DNA from: Treponema sp.
Lineage (GTDB): Bacteria; Spirochaetota; Spirochaetia; Treponematales; Treponemataceae
Direction: 5' to 3'
DNA length: 64,000 nt
NCBI GenBank assembly: GCA_024400915.1
Contig: JAKSLX010000002.1
Coordinates: forward strand, 124,001 to 188,000
Position 1 is the stretch's first letter. Each line of letters begins with the position of its first letter. Made by a program: the position numbers and the translations under genes. Below, one piece after another: positions 16,581 through 25,443 of the stretch. The notes under the pieces are model-generated. The model did no database searches and was not told the DNA's origin. It saw only the letters and a program-made list of their open reading frames with translations.

Positions 16581-18479
16581 TTGAAGAAGTTGGATTTAAA
16601 AAGGATCAAGTCATCTGCAAAGCCGGTTAAGTTCAAAATCGAAAAAAAATATCATTTTAAGTTCTTTCAGTATGTGGGTGATACTCCGATTCTTCCTATT
16701 AAATGGAAAATCCTTACTGTTTTCATCATCATGATTCTTCTTTCCACTTTCTCTACGAACCTCATAACTGTCATGCTTTCCCAGCGCGAGACAATCAAAA
16801 AATCAAACATCGTTCTTGTGGACAAGCTTGTTGAACTTTATAACGTTTGCAATACACAGAAGGAAGTTGAAAAATATTCAAAGCAGACGGAAGCTTGCCT
16901 TGCTTCCATTGCTGAAGGTGCCATGGCTGGCTTTGAAGAAGGTGAGCTGAACAGCGTTGCTTTCGGCATGGATATGAACGGTATTATCCTTTTCTTTGCT
17001 TCTCCAAATAAGGAATTGTCCTGGACAATTTTCAGGGACAGGGAAACCCTTTCGCAGATTAATAAACCTTTGGATGAAAGAAATTCATTCCTTGATACCA
17101 TGAGGCAATCCCTTGAAGAAAATGGTGCCGGCGTAAGGGAAGTGGAAGATAAAATTTCTGCTGAAAGAAAAAATCTTGAGAGAACTCCAATTCAGGGAGC
17201 AATATATTTTGAATCACCTGAAGGAAAACAATATAACGGCGTGTACAAGTACCATGATGAATGGCGAATGTATATAGTTCGTGCAAACAAGACTGATGAT
17301 TCCAAAAGGGAAATGTTTCGTGTCATAACAATCATTGCGGTCCTCACTGTCTGCATAACAAGTTTCTTTGTTTACATGGGTACAAAAATCTTTGACGGTC
17401 TCCTTAAGAATATCGACAGGTTTTCAAACCAGATGTACGACATGCAGCAGAATCAGGTTCTTGTTCCCCTTGATATCGAAGGTGCTCCAAACGATGACAT
17501 TACCTATCTTGCGGCTAACTTCAATCGTCTTTCTTCAACAATAAACAACTTGCTTCACATCTTCCAGAAATTCGTTCCTGAAAATGTTGTAAGAAAGGCT
17601 CATCAGCAGCAGGAAATCAAGCTGGAAGGACGACAGAGGGAACTTACAATTCTTTTCAGCGACATCAAGAGCTTTACTTTCCGTACTGAAGTTCTCGGAA
17701 ATGACATCATCGGTCTTCTTAACGTTCACTATGATTCAGTAATAAAAAAGGTAAGTGAACACAACGGCATCATTGGTTCCATCATCGGCGATGCAATTCT
17801 TGCAAGCTATGGAATTGAAGAAGGAACTCTGGATAACAAGTCTTTCGGGGCAATCAAGTCGGCCTGGGAAATTACTGCGGTTACAGCAGAACTCAGGCGC
17901 AAGATGTCTTTAAGGCGTCAGGTTATGGAGCAGAAAAAGCCCCTTACTGAAATGGAAGAAAAGGTTTATCAGGCTGTAATGCTTGATGTAGGTGTCGGCA
18001 TTGACGGCGGAAATGTTTTCTACGGAAACATCGGTTCCTCAGAACGAATGGCAAATACTGTAATCGGTGACAATGTAAACTCTGCATCTCGTCTAGAAGG
18101 CCTTACAAGAATCTACAAGGTTCCGGTAATCGTCAGTGAATACATACGTGATGATGCAATGCAGGATCCGGAAGCAAAAATCCGCTATGAATTCTTTGAG
18201 CTTGATACTGTTCAGGTTAAGGGAAAAACAGAAGGCGTTAAAATCTACATTCCGATCGATAAGGATTGTCCTGCTTCTGATTGGAATTATGACATTCTGA
18301 AACCAAAGTTTGAGATTTTTGAAAAGGGACTTGCTGCATACTACGAAGGAGATTGGAAAACTGCCCGTGCAGAATTCAAGAAAAGCGAGTTGCCTTGTGT
18401 AGATGTATTCCTTGAAAGAATGGGACTTAAATCAGCACCTGCAGGATGGAGTGGAATATGGACAATGACAACAAAATAG
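16581..18479 (+). CDS. Membrane-bound class III adenylate/guanylate cyclase
   Basis: A 632-residue sensor cyclase. A transmembrane helix (~37-62) precedes an extracytoplasmic domain of about 180 residues, a second helix (~245-265) and a HAMP-like linker. The class III cyclase domain spans ~350-570. Metal-binding residues lie in FSDIKSFT and IGDAILASYGI, and the dimer-interface motif is IGDNVNSASRLEGLT. A C-terminal ~60-residue tail looks TPR-like (AAYYEGDWKTARAEFKKSE). ATP versus GTP specificity is not certain. I place the start at TTG 16581, directly after GGGAGG and downstream of a good promoter, rather than at 16482. The coiled-coil gene overlaps its 3' end by 22 nt. Confidence 0.88.
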   Translation: MKKLDLKRIKSSAKPVKFKIEKKYHFKFFQYVGDTPILPIKWKILTVFIIMILLSTFSTNLITVMLSQRETIKKSNIVLVDKLVELYNVCNTQKEVEKYSKQTEACLASIAEGAMAGFEEGELNSVAFGMDMNGIILFFASPNKELSWTIFRDRETLSQINKPLDERNSFLDTMRQSLEENGAGVREVEDKISAERKNLERTPIQGAIYFESPEGKQYNGVYKYHDEWRMYIVRANKTDDSKREMFRVITIIAVLTVCITSFFVYMGTKIFDGLLKNIDRFSNQMYDMQQNQVLVPLDIEGAPNDDITYLAANFNRLSSTINNLLHIFQKFVPENVVRKAHQQQEIKLEGRQRELTILFSDIKSFTFRTEVLGNDIIGLLNVHYDSVIKKVSEHNGIIGSIIGDAILASYGIEEGTLDNKSFGAIKSAWEITAVTAELRRKMSLRRQVMEQKKPLTEMEEKVYQAVMLDVGVGIDGGNVFYGNIGSSERMANTVIGDNVNSASRLEGLTRIYKVPVIVSEYIRDDAMQDPEAKIRYEFFELDTVQVKGKTEGVKIYIPIDKDCPASDWNYDILKPKFEIFEKGLAAYYEGDWKTARAEFKKSELPCVDVFLERMGLKSAPAGWSGIWTMTTK

Positions 18480-20251
18480 AAAATTCAGAAAATATTGGAT
18501 CTTCATCAAAAACAAGGAAACCTCGCAAATCGGCAGAGCAGAAAGCAAAGGAATCAATTCTTGCAGCTGCAGAAGAAGTCATTGCAAAGGAATCAAGTGT
18601 CGAACAGATTTCCGTTCCAGCTACTTATGGACAGGGCCAGGATGTTGTTCATCAGCAAGTTTCTGTTCTCCTTGAAAGTGAACTTACTCGCATATCAAAT
18701 GATGACATGAAGAAATCTTTTGATATGGAAACTGAATATGCAAAGGCAAAAAACAATAGCTTGAAGTTTGCCTGGAAAACCATGTGGAGCAGACTTTTTC
18801 TTTGCGTTATGGTTGTTGCTGCAATTACCGTTATCCTTACCATTATTGTAAACCACAGTAACAAAAGGATTCCTGTAAATGTAAAGGGGTTTGATAATGT
18901 TAAGCTCACGGAACTCCTTGACGATGTTGATAAAATTGAGAGTCAGATTAATGAGGCTGAAACTCAGAAATCGAAATATGAGAACAAGCGCTCCGATGAA
19001 ATTCAGAAAGTCGAAGATACCTATACTGCAGAAAAGGAAAGGATAGAAAAGACCTACGCTCAAGAAAAGAAAAATGCAGAAAAGAAATTTGCCCAGGAAA
19101 GCAAGAAGCTTGAATCCAAGCAAACTACAGGCTGGATGGAAGGTAGGGCAAAGAACAAGGATATAGAAAAGAACAAGATAAAATATGACGAAGCCCTTGC
19201 CTCTGCAAAAAAGAAGAGGGAGGATGCCCTTGCAATAAGCAAGAATAAATATAGAAATGACCTTGCACAGGCAAAAAACCTCTATAAGACTGAAATCAAT
19301 GACTGTCTTAATACAATCAATAGATTGAAGGAAGACAGGTATCGCTTTGACAATGACAAGGTTCAGCTTGAAGCAGAATATGACGGAAAACTCAAAGATA
19401 GGGATATTCTACACAAGAGAGAACTTGATGACATGCAGAAAGAGTTCAATGAAAAATTCCTTCAGCAGAAAAAAGAATATGAAAGGCGTCTTGAGGAAGC
19501 AGGAAAGAAACTTGAAGACACAATAGCTGAAGACCTTGACCGTGAGAATAAACACGTTGAAGATACCATCAACGCCTATGACCCTGCTTTGCTTAAAGAC
19601 AACAGGACTAAAAAGATCGTGAAGTCTGCAGGGACAACTGACTACGTTGCAGCTAATGGGGACAGAGTTGGATATGGTCCCAATGAAGGTGCCTCCGAAA
19701 GTTTCAAGAAATCCCTCAAAACTCAAAAGGAATATTATGATGATCTTTCATATCTGGCTTCGGTTTATAATCAGTTCCCACACAAAGAAAATCGTGCTGT
19801 CCTTACTTATGTAAAGGCCATGAAGTCATTGGCGAGCAAGGCTGGAAATGAAATCTATGCTTCAAGCGTCAATGAAGTAAACAGAATGATTGAAGAAAAA
19901 AAAGCTGTTGTAAATGAAAAGAATAACCTTCAGTATAATTTCAACAAAATACTTGAATCTATGTGCCAGGAGAAAAGCGGAACAATTGCTCCTGATGCTG
20001 TAGTGGCTTCAATTTCTGAAAAAGTGTATAATGTCTATGTTAGCGAAGGTAAACGCAATTTCTTTACCAGAGAGGCAAACAGGGGAAAGCTATTCCCATG
20101 TTCTCTTTACAGGGGAGGAATCAAGATTGCAACTGCCAGAGTTGAATTCAAAGAATACGGAAAATATTATCTTTCAAATATTGCTGTCGTTGAAAATAAC
20201 AAAGTCAATGTTGGCGATCGCATACTCTTGGAAGAACCTTATGTACAATGA
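18458..20251 (+). CDS. Coiled-coil single-pass membrane protein, family not recognised
   Basis: A 597-residue protein with a cytoplasmic ~110-residue N-terminus (Lys/Ser/Glu-rich) and one transmembrane helix (~113-132). A long Lys/Glu/Ala coiled coil follows (~145-375, heptad-rich, many QEKK, EKK and AEKE units). The C-terminal ~110 residues are compact and mixed beta (CSLYRGGIKIATARVEF, then KYYLSNIAVVENNKVNVGDR). I do not recognise the family. Its start (GGAGTGG upstream) lies inside the cyclase gene and its stop overlaps the rsuA start, so the three are translationally linked. A structural or signalling partner of the cyclase is possible but only inferred. Confidence 0.75.
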   Translation: MDNDNKIENSENIGSSSKTRKPRKSAEQKAKESILAAAEEVIAKESSVEQISVPATYGQGQDVVHQQVSVLLESELTRISNDDMKKSFDMETEYAKAKNNSLKFAWKTMWSRLFLCVMVVAAITVILTIIVNHSNKRIPVNVKGFDNVKLTELLDDVDKIESQINEAETQKSKYENKRSDEIQKVEDTYTAEKERIEKTYAQEKKNAEKKFAQESKKLESKQTTGWMEGRAKNKDIEKNKIKYDEALASAKKKREDALAISKNKYRNDLAQAKNLYKTEINDCLNTINRLKEDRYRFDNDKVQLEAEYDGKLKDRDILHKRELDDMQKEFNEKFLQQKKEYERRLEEAGKKLEDTIAEDLDRENKHVEDTINAYDPALLKDNRTKKIVKSAGTTDYVAANGDRVGYGPNEGASESFKKSLKTQKEYYDDLSYLASVYNQFPHKENRAVLTYVKAMKSLASKAGNEIYASSVNEVNRMIEEKKAVVNEKNNLQYNFNKILESMCQEKSGTIAPDAVVASISEKVYNVYVSEGKRNFFTREANRGKLFPCSLYRGGIKIATARVEFKEYGKYYLSNIAVVENNKVNVGDRILLEEPYVQ

Positions 20252-21009
20252 TGAAAGAAAAAGAAAGACTCGATAAAATTCTTGCCAACAGTGGTTTTGG
20301 TTCAAGGCGAGATGTAAAACGTCTTGTTCGTTATGGTGAAGTCTTCATTAACGGTGAAAGAATTCGTGATCCTGAATACCACCTTGATGTGGATAATGAT
20401 AAGGTTGTCATCAATGGTGAACCTCTTGTAATTGAAAAGCATTCCTATTTCATGATGAACAAGGCCAGTGGTGCTGTATGTTCTACAAAAAGTGACCGTC
20501 ATCAGACTGTCTATGAGTTCCTTGATATAGCTGACAATCAGAAAAGGCTTGGCGGTTCCTTAAGTACCGTAGGTCGTCTTGATGCAGATACTGAAGGCCT
20601 CTTGATTTTTACAACTGACGGTGAACTCAACCACAGGCTGACTTTCCCAAAGTATGAAGTTAAAAAGACGTATCTAGTTCATTTACGGGATGCAGTTTCT
20701 GCTGAAGACAAAATTTCCTATGCTGAAAAAGGTAAGGCAGGTCTTCATATTCCTGCTGCAGCCAATGATCCTGAATGTGATGCAAAACCTTGCGTAATTG
20801 AATTCCTTGAAGATGATAAATGTACCATTACGGTAACAGAAGGAAGATTCCATGAGGTAAAGAGAATCTTCATTGCCCTGGATAATGAAGTGGTTTACCT
20901 TAAGCGTCTTATGATGGGAACCTTGTATCTTGACGAGACTTTAGGTCGTGGTGAATACCGTAGCCTTACAGATGAGGAAATTTTCAGTTTGAAAGAACTG
21001 GTTAAATAG
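20248..21009 (+). CDS. rsuA: 16S rRNA pseudouridine synthase (RsuA type)
   Basis: A 253-residue enzyme with an N-terminal S4 RNA-binding domain (~1-60: RLDKILANSGFGSRRDVKRL, VFINGERIRDP). The RsuA/RluB catalytic domain includes GRLDADTEGLLIFTTDGEL, where Asp is the catalytic nucleophile. The C-terminal ITVTEGRFHEVKRIF and LGRGEYRSLTDEEI match RsuA, which modifies U516 of 16S rRNA, better than RluB, but the two are close. Its ATG overlaps the stop of the coiled-coil gene (ATGA). A second in-frame ATG follows directly at 20251. Confidence 0.88.
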   Translation: MMKEKERLDKILANSGFGSRRDVKRLVRYGEVFINGERIRDPEYHLDVDNDKVVINGEPLVIEKHSYFMMNKASGAVCSTKSDRHQTVYEFLDIADNQKRLGGSLSTVGRLDADTEGLLIFTTDGELNHRLTFPKYEVKKTYLVHLRDAVSAEDKISYAEKGKAGLHIPAAANDPECDAKPCVIEFLEDDKCTITVTEGRFHEVKRIFIALDNEVVYLKRLMMGTLYLDETLGRGEYRSLTDEEIFSLKELVK

Positions 21010-21045
21010 AAAAATATTTTTTAAATTCTATATTATGGAGGAGAC

Positions 21046-22770
21046 ATGTCTATGCATGTTAAAAAAAATCTTTTGATTACAGCTGCATTTGCAGTTGTTT
21101 CAGCTTTGGCACTTGCTTTCATTGGATGCAATTCTAAGTCAGCAAGTCTTACAGACGGAACTTATAAAGCAAGTTCAGAAGGCCGCAATGGTCCAATCGT
21201 AATCGAAGTTACTGTTGCAGGCGGCAAGGTTACTGCAGCAAAGGTTGTTGAAGAAAAGGAAACTGATTTTGCAAAACCTGCAGAGGAAGCTATCCTTGCA
21301 AAGTTTGTAAGCAACGGTGGAAAGACTTCTGGAATCGATGCTGTTTCTGGCGCAACAATTACATCAAAGGCAGTTCTTGAAGCCCTTAAGAATGCTCTTG
21401 TCCTTGCTCAGGGAAAGGAAGAGAAGGTTGTTAAGGCAAAGGATACTTCATGTGACATCGTAATCATTGGTGCCGGCGGTGCAGGCCTTACAGCTGCTAC
21501 AGAAGCTGCATCTAAGGGAAAGAAAGTAATTGTTCTTGAAAAAATGGCAACTTGCGGAGGAAATACAATCAGTGCAACTGGTGGTCTCAACGCTAGTGAA
21601 ACTTCAATTCAGAAGAAGCTTGGAATCGAAGACAGCAATGATTCTTACTTCAATGATACAATGAAGGGCGGTTATAACAAGAACAATCCTGAACTTGTAC
21701 GCAATATGGTTGAAAAATCTGCTGCTACTGTAGACTGGCTCATTTCAATTGGTGCTGATCTTACAGATGTTGGCAAGATGGCTGGCAGCTCAAACAAGAG
21801 AACTCACAGACCTCAGGGTGGTGCTGCAGTTGGTGCTCACCTTGTTCCGGTTCTTGTAAAGGCTGCAGAAACAGCTGGTGCTGAAATCAGATTGAACTCA
21901 AAGGTTACAGACATAATCGAAGAAAATGGCCGTGCTGCTGGTGTAAAAGTAAGTTCTAAGAACGGCGACTATACAATCAAGGCTAAGGCTGTAATCATCG
22001 CTGCTGGAGGTTTTGGTGCAAATCCAGACATGATCGTTTCTTACAATGCAAACCTCAAGGGATTTGGAACAACAAACCACAGGGGTGCAACAGGCGATGC
22101 ATTTGCAATGGTAAAGAAGTTCAATGCAGCCCTTACACAGATGGAGGAAATCCAGACACATCCAACAGTAGTTCCTGGAAACGGAACAATGATTACTGAA
22201 GCTGTTCGTGGAAACGGTGCAATTCTTGTAAACCGTGACGGAAAGAGATTCTGCACTGAAATGGCAACACGCGACGTAATGTCAAAGGCAATTCTTGAAC
22301 AGAAGGGACAGACTGCATTCATCGTGTTTGATGAAGATGTTCGCAAATCCCTTAAGGCAATTGAAGGCTATGTAAAGAACGGACTTCTTACAATTGGCGA
22401 AACAAAGAAGGAACTTGCAGAAAAGCTTAACATTCCTGCAGATGCTTTTGAATCAACAATGAAGGAATACGAGCTTGCCGTAAATTCAGGTAATGATCCT
22501 CTTGGCCGCAGACAGAGTGAAATGCCTCGTCCTCTTACAGAAGGACCTTTCTATGCATGTGAAATTGGACCTGCAATCCACCACACAATGGGCGGTATCG
22601 TAATCAATACAAAGGCAGAAGTTCTTGATGCAAATGGAAATCCTGTTCCTGGACTTTATGCTGCCGGTGAAGTAACTGGTGGAATCCATGGTGGCAACCG
22701 TCTTGGAGGAAACGCAGTGGCTGATATCTGTATATACGGTAAAATTGCCGCAGATTCAGCATGCGAATAA
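21046..22770 (+). CDS. Lipoprotein flavin reductase (FMN-binding + FAD/fumarate-reductase-like domains)
   Basis: A 574-residue reductase. A lipoprotein signal ends at Cys28 (ALAFIGC). Residues ~35-118 form an FMN-binding domain with SGATIT (101-106), the site to which ApbE links FMN covalently on Thr. Residues ~135-570 form a flavocytochrome-c/fumarate-reductase-type FAD domain: DIVIIGAGGAGLTAA, GGNTISATGGLNAS, HPTVVPG, EAVRGNGAILVNRDGKRF, HHTMGGIVINTKAEVLD and a final GGIHGGNRLGGNA. This class reduces extracellular or periplasmic acceptors such as fumarate, urocanate or acrylate-type compounds; which one cannot be told. No ApbE or electron-donor gene is in the window. GGAGGAG precedes the ATG. 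Confidence 0.9.
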   Translation: MSMHVKKNLLITAAFAVVSALALAFIGCNSKSASLTDGTYKASSEGRNGPIVIEVTVAGGKVTAAKVVEEKETDFAKPAEEAILAKFVSNGGKTSGIDAVSGATITSKAVLEALKNALVLAQGKEEKVVKAKDTSCDIVIIGAGGAGLTAATEAASKGKKVIVLEKMATCGGNTISATGGLNASETSIQKKLGIEDSNDSYFNDTMKGGYNKNNPELVRNMVEKSAATVDWLISIGADLTDVGKMAGSSNKRTHRPQGGAAVGAHLVPVLVKAAETAGAEIRLNSKVTDIIEENGRAAGVKVSSKNGDYTIKAKAVIIAAGGFGANPDMIVSYNANLKGFGTTNHRGATGDAFAMVKKFNAALTQMEEIQTHPTVVPGNGTMITEAVRGNGAILVNRDGKRFCTEMATRDVMSKAILEQKGQTAFIVFDEDVRKSLKAIEGYVKNGLLTIGETKKELAEKLNIPADAFESTMKEYELAVNSGNDPLGRRQSEMPRPLTEGPFYACEIGPAIHHTMGGIVINTKAEVLDANGNPVPGLYAAGEVTGGIHGGNRLGGNAVADICIYGKIAADSACE

Positions 22771-22803
22771 TCTAAAATTGAAATAAATCTCTATTTCAAC
22801 TAT

Positions 22804-22857
22804 AATAGGGAACCTGAATGACAGTAATTTGATCTTTCAGGTTCCCTATTCTTTTTT
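22804..22857 (+). terminator. Strong intrinsic terminator between the flavin reductase and fhs
   Basis: 15-bp perfect stem (22804-22818 and 22836-22850; AATAGGGAACCTGAA against its complement), 17-nt loop, then CTTTTTT. It ends only ~12 nt before the fhs Shine-Dalgarno sequence, so it could also act as an attenuator for fhs if transcription starts upstream. Confidence 0.88.
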
Positions 22858-22879
22858 AGAAAAAACCATGGAGTTTTTA

Positions 22880-24547
22880 ATGACAGACATTGAAATCGCA
22901 CAGAAAAATGTAATGATTCCTGTAACAGAAGTTGCAGCAAAAATCGGCCTTACAGAAAAAGATCTTGATTTGTATGGATCCTACAAGGCAAAAATCAATT
23001 ATGAAAAGTTAAACTCCCTTCAGACTTCGGGAAAGAAAGGCAAACTTATTCTCGTTACAGCCATGACACCAACAGCTGCCGGCGAAGGTAAATCTACAGT
23101 TACCATCGCTCTCGGTGACGGACTCAATAAAATCGGCAAGAAAACTGTAATTGCCCTCCGTGAACCATCTCTTGGACCTTGCTTTGGAATCAAGGGTGGA
23201 GCTTGTGGCGGTGGATATGCACAGGTTGTTCCAATGGAAGACATCAACCTTCATTTTACAGGCGACATCCACGCAATCACAGCAGCAAACAACCTTATGG
23301 CTGCCCTTATTGACAATCACCTTCAGCAGGGTAATGTGCTTAACATCGATCCAAGAACAATTTCATGGAAGCGTTGTGTTGACTTGAATGACCGCGCACT
23401 TCGCAATGTCATTCTTGGTCTTGGTAGCCGCATTGACGGTGTTCCACGCGAAAGTCACTTCCAGATTTCAGTTGCTTCTGAAATCATGGCAATCGTTTGC
23501 CTTTCAAAGAGCATTTCTGAACTTAAGGAAAGAATCAGCCGCATCATCATCGGCCAGACATATGCAAAGGAAAATGTTACATTCGGCCAGCTCAAGTGTA
23601 CAGGTGCAATTGCAGCCCTCCTGAAGGATGCAATCAGACCTAACCTTGTTCAGACTTTGGAAAAAAATCCTGCCTTTATTCACGGCGGTCCTTTTGCAAA
23701 CATCGCCCACGGATGCAACTCAATTAATGCAACCCTCTGCGCCCTTGCAACAGGCGACTATGTTGTAACTGAAGCTGGTTTTGCCGCTGACCTTGGTGCT
23801 GAGAAATTCTTTGACATCAAATGCCGCATGCACGGTCTCAAGCCAAATGCTGCTGTAATCGTTGCAACTTGCCGCGCAATCAAGATGCATGGTGGAGTTC
23901 TCAAGGCTGACCTTGGAAACGAAAATCTTGAGGCAATCAAGGCTGGTTTTGAAAATGTTAAGGCTCACATCAACAACATGAAGAAGTTTGGTCTTCCATG
24001 CGTTGTTGCTGTAAACAAGTTCATTACAGATACTGATGCAGAAGTTGCCCTTGTTCAGCAGCTTGCAAAGGATTGCGGAAGTGAAGCAGTTCTTTGCGAA
24101 GGATGGGGCAAAGGTGGAGAAGGTGCAAAGGAACTTGCAAAAAAGGTTGCTGAACTTTGTGAAAAGCCTTCGACATTCAAGAATATTTACGAACTGGATA
24201 AGCCTTTCAAGGAAAAGATTGAGACCCTTGCAAAGGAAATCTACGGTGCTGCATCCGTTGAATTTGATCCAAAGGCTTTGAAGAAACTTGCCGAATATGA
24301 AAAGGCAGGATATGGAAATCTTCCAGTCTGCATGGCAAAGACACAGAATTCCATAAGTCATGACAAGTCAAAGCTGGGCGCACCATCAGGATATGCTTTC
24401 CCTGTCCGCGATGTTCAGCTTTATAGCGGCGCAGGATTCGTTGTTGCATTTGCCGGTGACATCGTAGACATGCCAGGCCTTCCAAAAGTTCCTGCTGCCG
24501 AAAACATCGATGTTGATGACAACGGTGTAATCAGCGGATTGTTCTAA
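22880..24547 (+). CDS. fhs: Formate-tetrahydrofolate ligase
   Basis: ATP-dependent synthesis of 10-formyl-THF from formate, feeding one-carbon metabolism (purines, fMet-tRNA, and methyl groups for metF/metH). The 555-residue product is normal length (~556). The ATP-binding loop TPTAAGEGKSTVTIALGDGL and the REPSLGPCFGIKGGACGGGYAQV signature are intact, as is IDNHLQQGN. I place the start at 22880 (MTDIEIAQ), 6 nt after GGAG; the frame stays open to 22829 but that extension runs through the terminator hairpin. The gene ends 18 nt before a large palindromic element. Confidence 0.95.
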   Translation: MTDIEIAQKNVMIPVTEVAAKIGLTEKDLDLYGSYKAKINYEKLNSLQTSGKKGKLILVTAMTPTAAGEGKSTVTIALGDGLNKIGKKTVIALREPSLGPCFGIKGGACGGGYAQVVPMEDINLHFTGDIHAITAANNLMAALIDNHLQQGNVLNIDPRTISWKRCVDLNDRALRNVILGLGSRIDGVPRESHFQISVASEIMAIVCLSKSISELKERISRIIIGQTYAKENVTFGQLKCTGAIAALLKDAIRPNLVQTLEKNPAFIHGGPFANIAHGCNSINATLCALATGDYVVTEAGFAADLGAEKFFDIKCRMHGLKPNAAVIVATCRAIKMHGGVLKADLGNENLEAIKAGFENVKAHINNMKKFGLPCVVAVNKFITDTDAEVALVQQLAKDCGSEAVLCEGWGKGGEGAKELAKKVAELCEKPSTFKNIYELDKPFKEKIETLAKEIYGAASVEFDPKALKKLAEYEKAGYGNLPVCMAKTQNSISHDKSKLGAPSGYAFPVRDVQLYSGAGFVVAFAGDIVDMPGLPKVPAAENIDVDDNGVISGLF

Positions 24548-24564
24548 TTTAGGATAAGTGAAAT

Positions 24565-24695
24565 AAAAAAGGGGGATGTCCCAAAAGTATGTAGCGTAGC
24601 GCTCATTGAGCTTGTCGAAATGACTGCTACGATATTAGTGGTGGTTTCGACAGGCTCAACCACCGTAAATCATACTTATTGGACATCCCCTTTTT
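24565..24695. repeat. 131-bp nested palindromic element between fhs and thrH
   Basis: Outer arms GGGGATGTCC (24572-24581) and GGACATCCCC (24681-24690) are flanked by A and T runs. Next come AAGTATG (24585-24591) and CATACTT (24671-24677). Inner arms TGAGCTTGTCGAAA (24607-24620) and TTTCGACAGGCTCA (24645-24658) differ by one base, and GGTGGTT/AACCACC offers an alternative fold. It sits between convergent genes, so it can stop transcription from both sides. The TTTCGACAGGCTCA core looks like REP-type palindromes dispersed in other genomes. Confidence 0.78.
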
Positions 24696-24718
24696 GTTTT
24701 TAGTCAAACTAAAGCAGC

Positions 24719-25324
24719 TTATGCTTCAACAACCTTGAGAATTGCCTTAAGAAGATCATCGTATTCTTCAAAGGCTTCAAGTTCAGGGTTGTCCTTCTTG
24801 ATCTGTTCTGTAGAGCGGAAGAGGAATCCTGCCTTGCTTGCCTTGATCATGGCAAGGTCATTGTGGCTGTCACCGCTTGCTACTGTTTCAAAACCGCAGG
24901 ACTGGAGTGCCTTTACAGTTGTAAGCTTTGACTGTGGACATCTCATCTTGAAGTCTGTGATTTCACCGTTTGGAGCTACTACAAGTTCGTTGCAGAAAAT
25001 TGTTGGCATGCCGAGCTTTTTCATCAATGGACCTGCAAACTGGCTGAATGTATCGCTGATGATGATTGTCTGACACTTTGAGCGGAGTGTATCAAGGAAT
25101 TCCTTTGCGCCAGGGAGAGGATCAATCTTTGAAATTACATCCTGAATTTCCTTAAGACCAAGACCATGTTCCTTGAGAATTCCGATTCTCCACTTCATAA
25201 GCTTGTCGTAGTCCGGTTCATCGCGTGTTGTGCGTGTAAGTTCAGGAATACCAGAAACCTTTGCAAATTCAATCCAGATTTCTGGAACGAGAACGCCTTC
25301 AAGATCAAGACATGTAATATACAT
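24719..25324 (-). CDS. thrH: Phosphoserine phosphatase / homoserine phosphotransferase (ThrH)
   Basis: A 201-residue HAD-superfamily enzyme. Motif I is CLDLEGVLVPEIW (Asp7 nucleophile with the DxE form typical of ThrH), motif II is IISDTFSQF, motif III the Lys in QSKLT, motif IV GDSHNDLAMI. The first 45 residues closely follow characterised ThrH (EIWIEFAKVSGI, TTRDEPDYDKLMKWR). It can dephosphorylate phosphoserine and transfer phosphate to homoserine, so it links serine synthesis and the thrA product homoserine to threonine. GAGGT lies upstream of the ATG. It is convergent with fhs across the palindromic element. Confidence 0.9.
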   Translation of the reverse strand: MYITCLDLEGVLVPEIWIEFAKVSGIPELTRTTRDEPDYDKLMKWRIGILKEHGLGLKEIQDVISKIDPLPGAKEFLDTLRSKCQTIIISDTFSQFAGPLMKKLGMPTIFCNELVVAPNGEITDFKMRCPQSKLTTVKALQSCGFETVASGDSHNDLAMIKASKAGFLFRSTEQIKKDNPELEAFEEYDDLLKAILKVVEA

Positions 25325-25408
25325 AAATCTACCTCGTAAAATATTAAATTGTTTGAGTCAGTATACAGAATTTGAAAGAATTATAAAACTGCATCCATAG
25401 CATAAATT

Positions 25409-25439
25409 AAAAAAGGCATCCCTCATAGAGATGCCTTTT
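25409..25439 (-). terminator. Intrinsic terminator of ddc
   Basis: 10-bp stem AAAAGGCATC/GATGCCTTTT (25411-25420, 25430-25439) with a 9-nt loop. On the minus strand it ends in a U-rich tail. The A/T outer arms make it potentially bidirectional. Confidence 0.85.
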
Positions 25440-25443
25440 CTTT

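Noticed and set aside
23720..24361. 213-codon open frame antisense to fhs
   Set aside because: Fully inside fhs; composition typical of a shadow frame.
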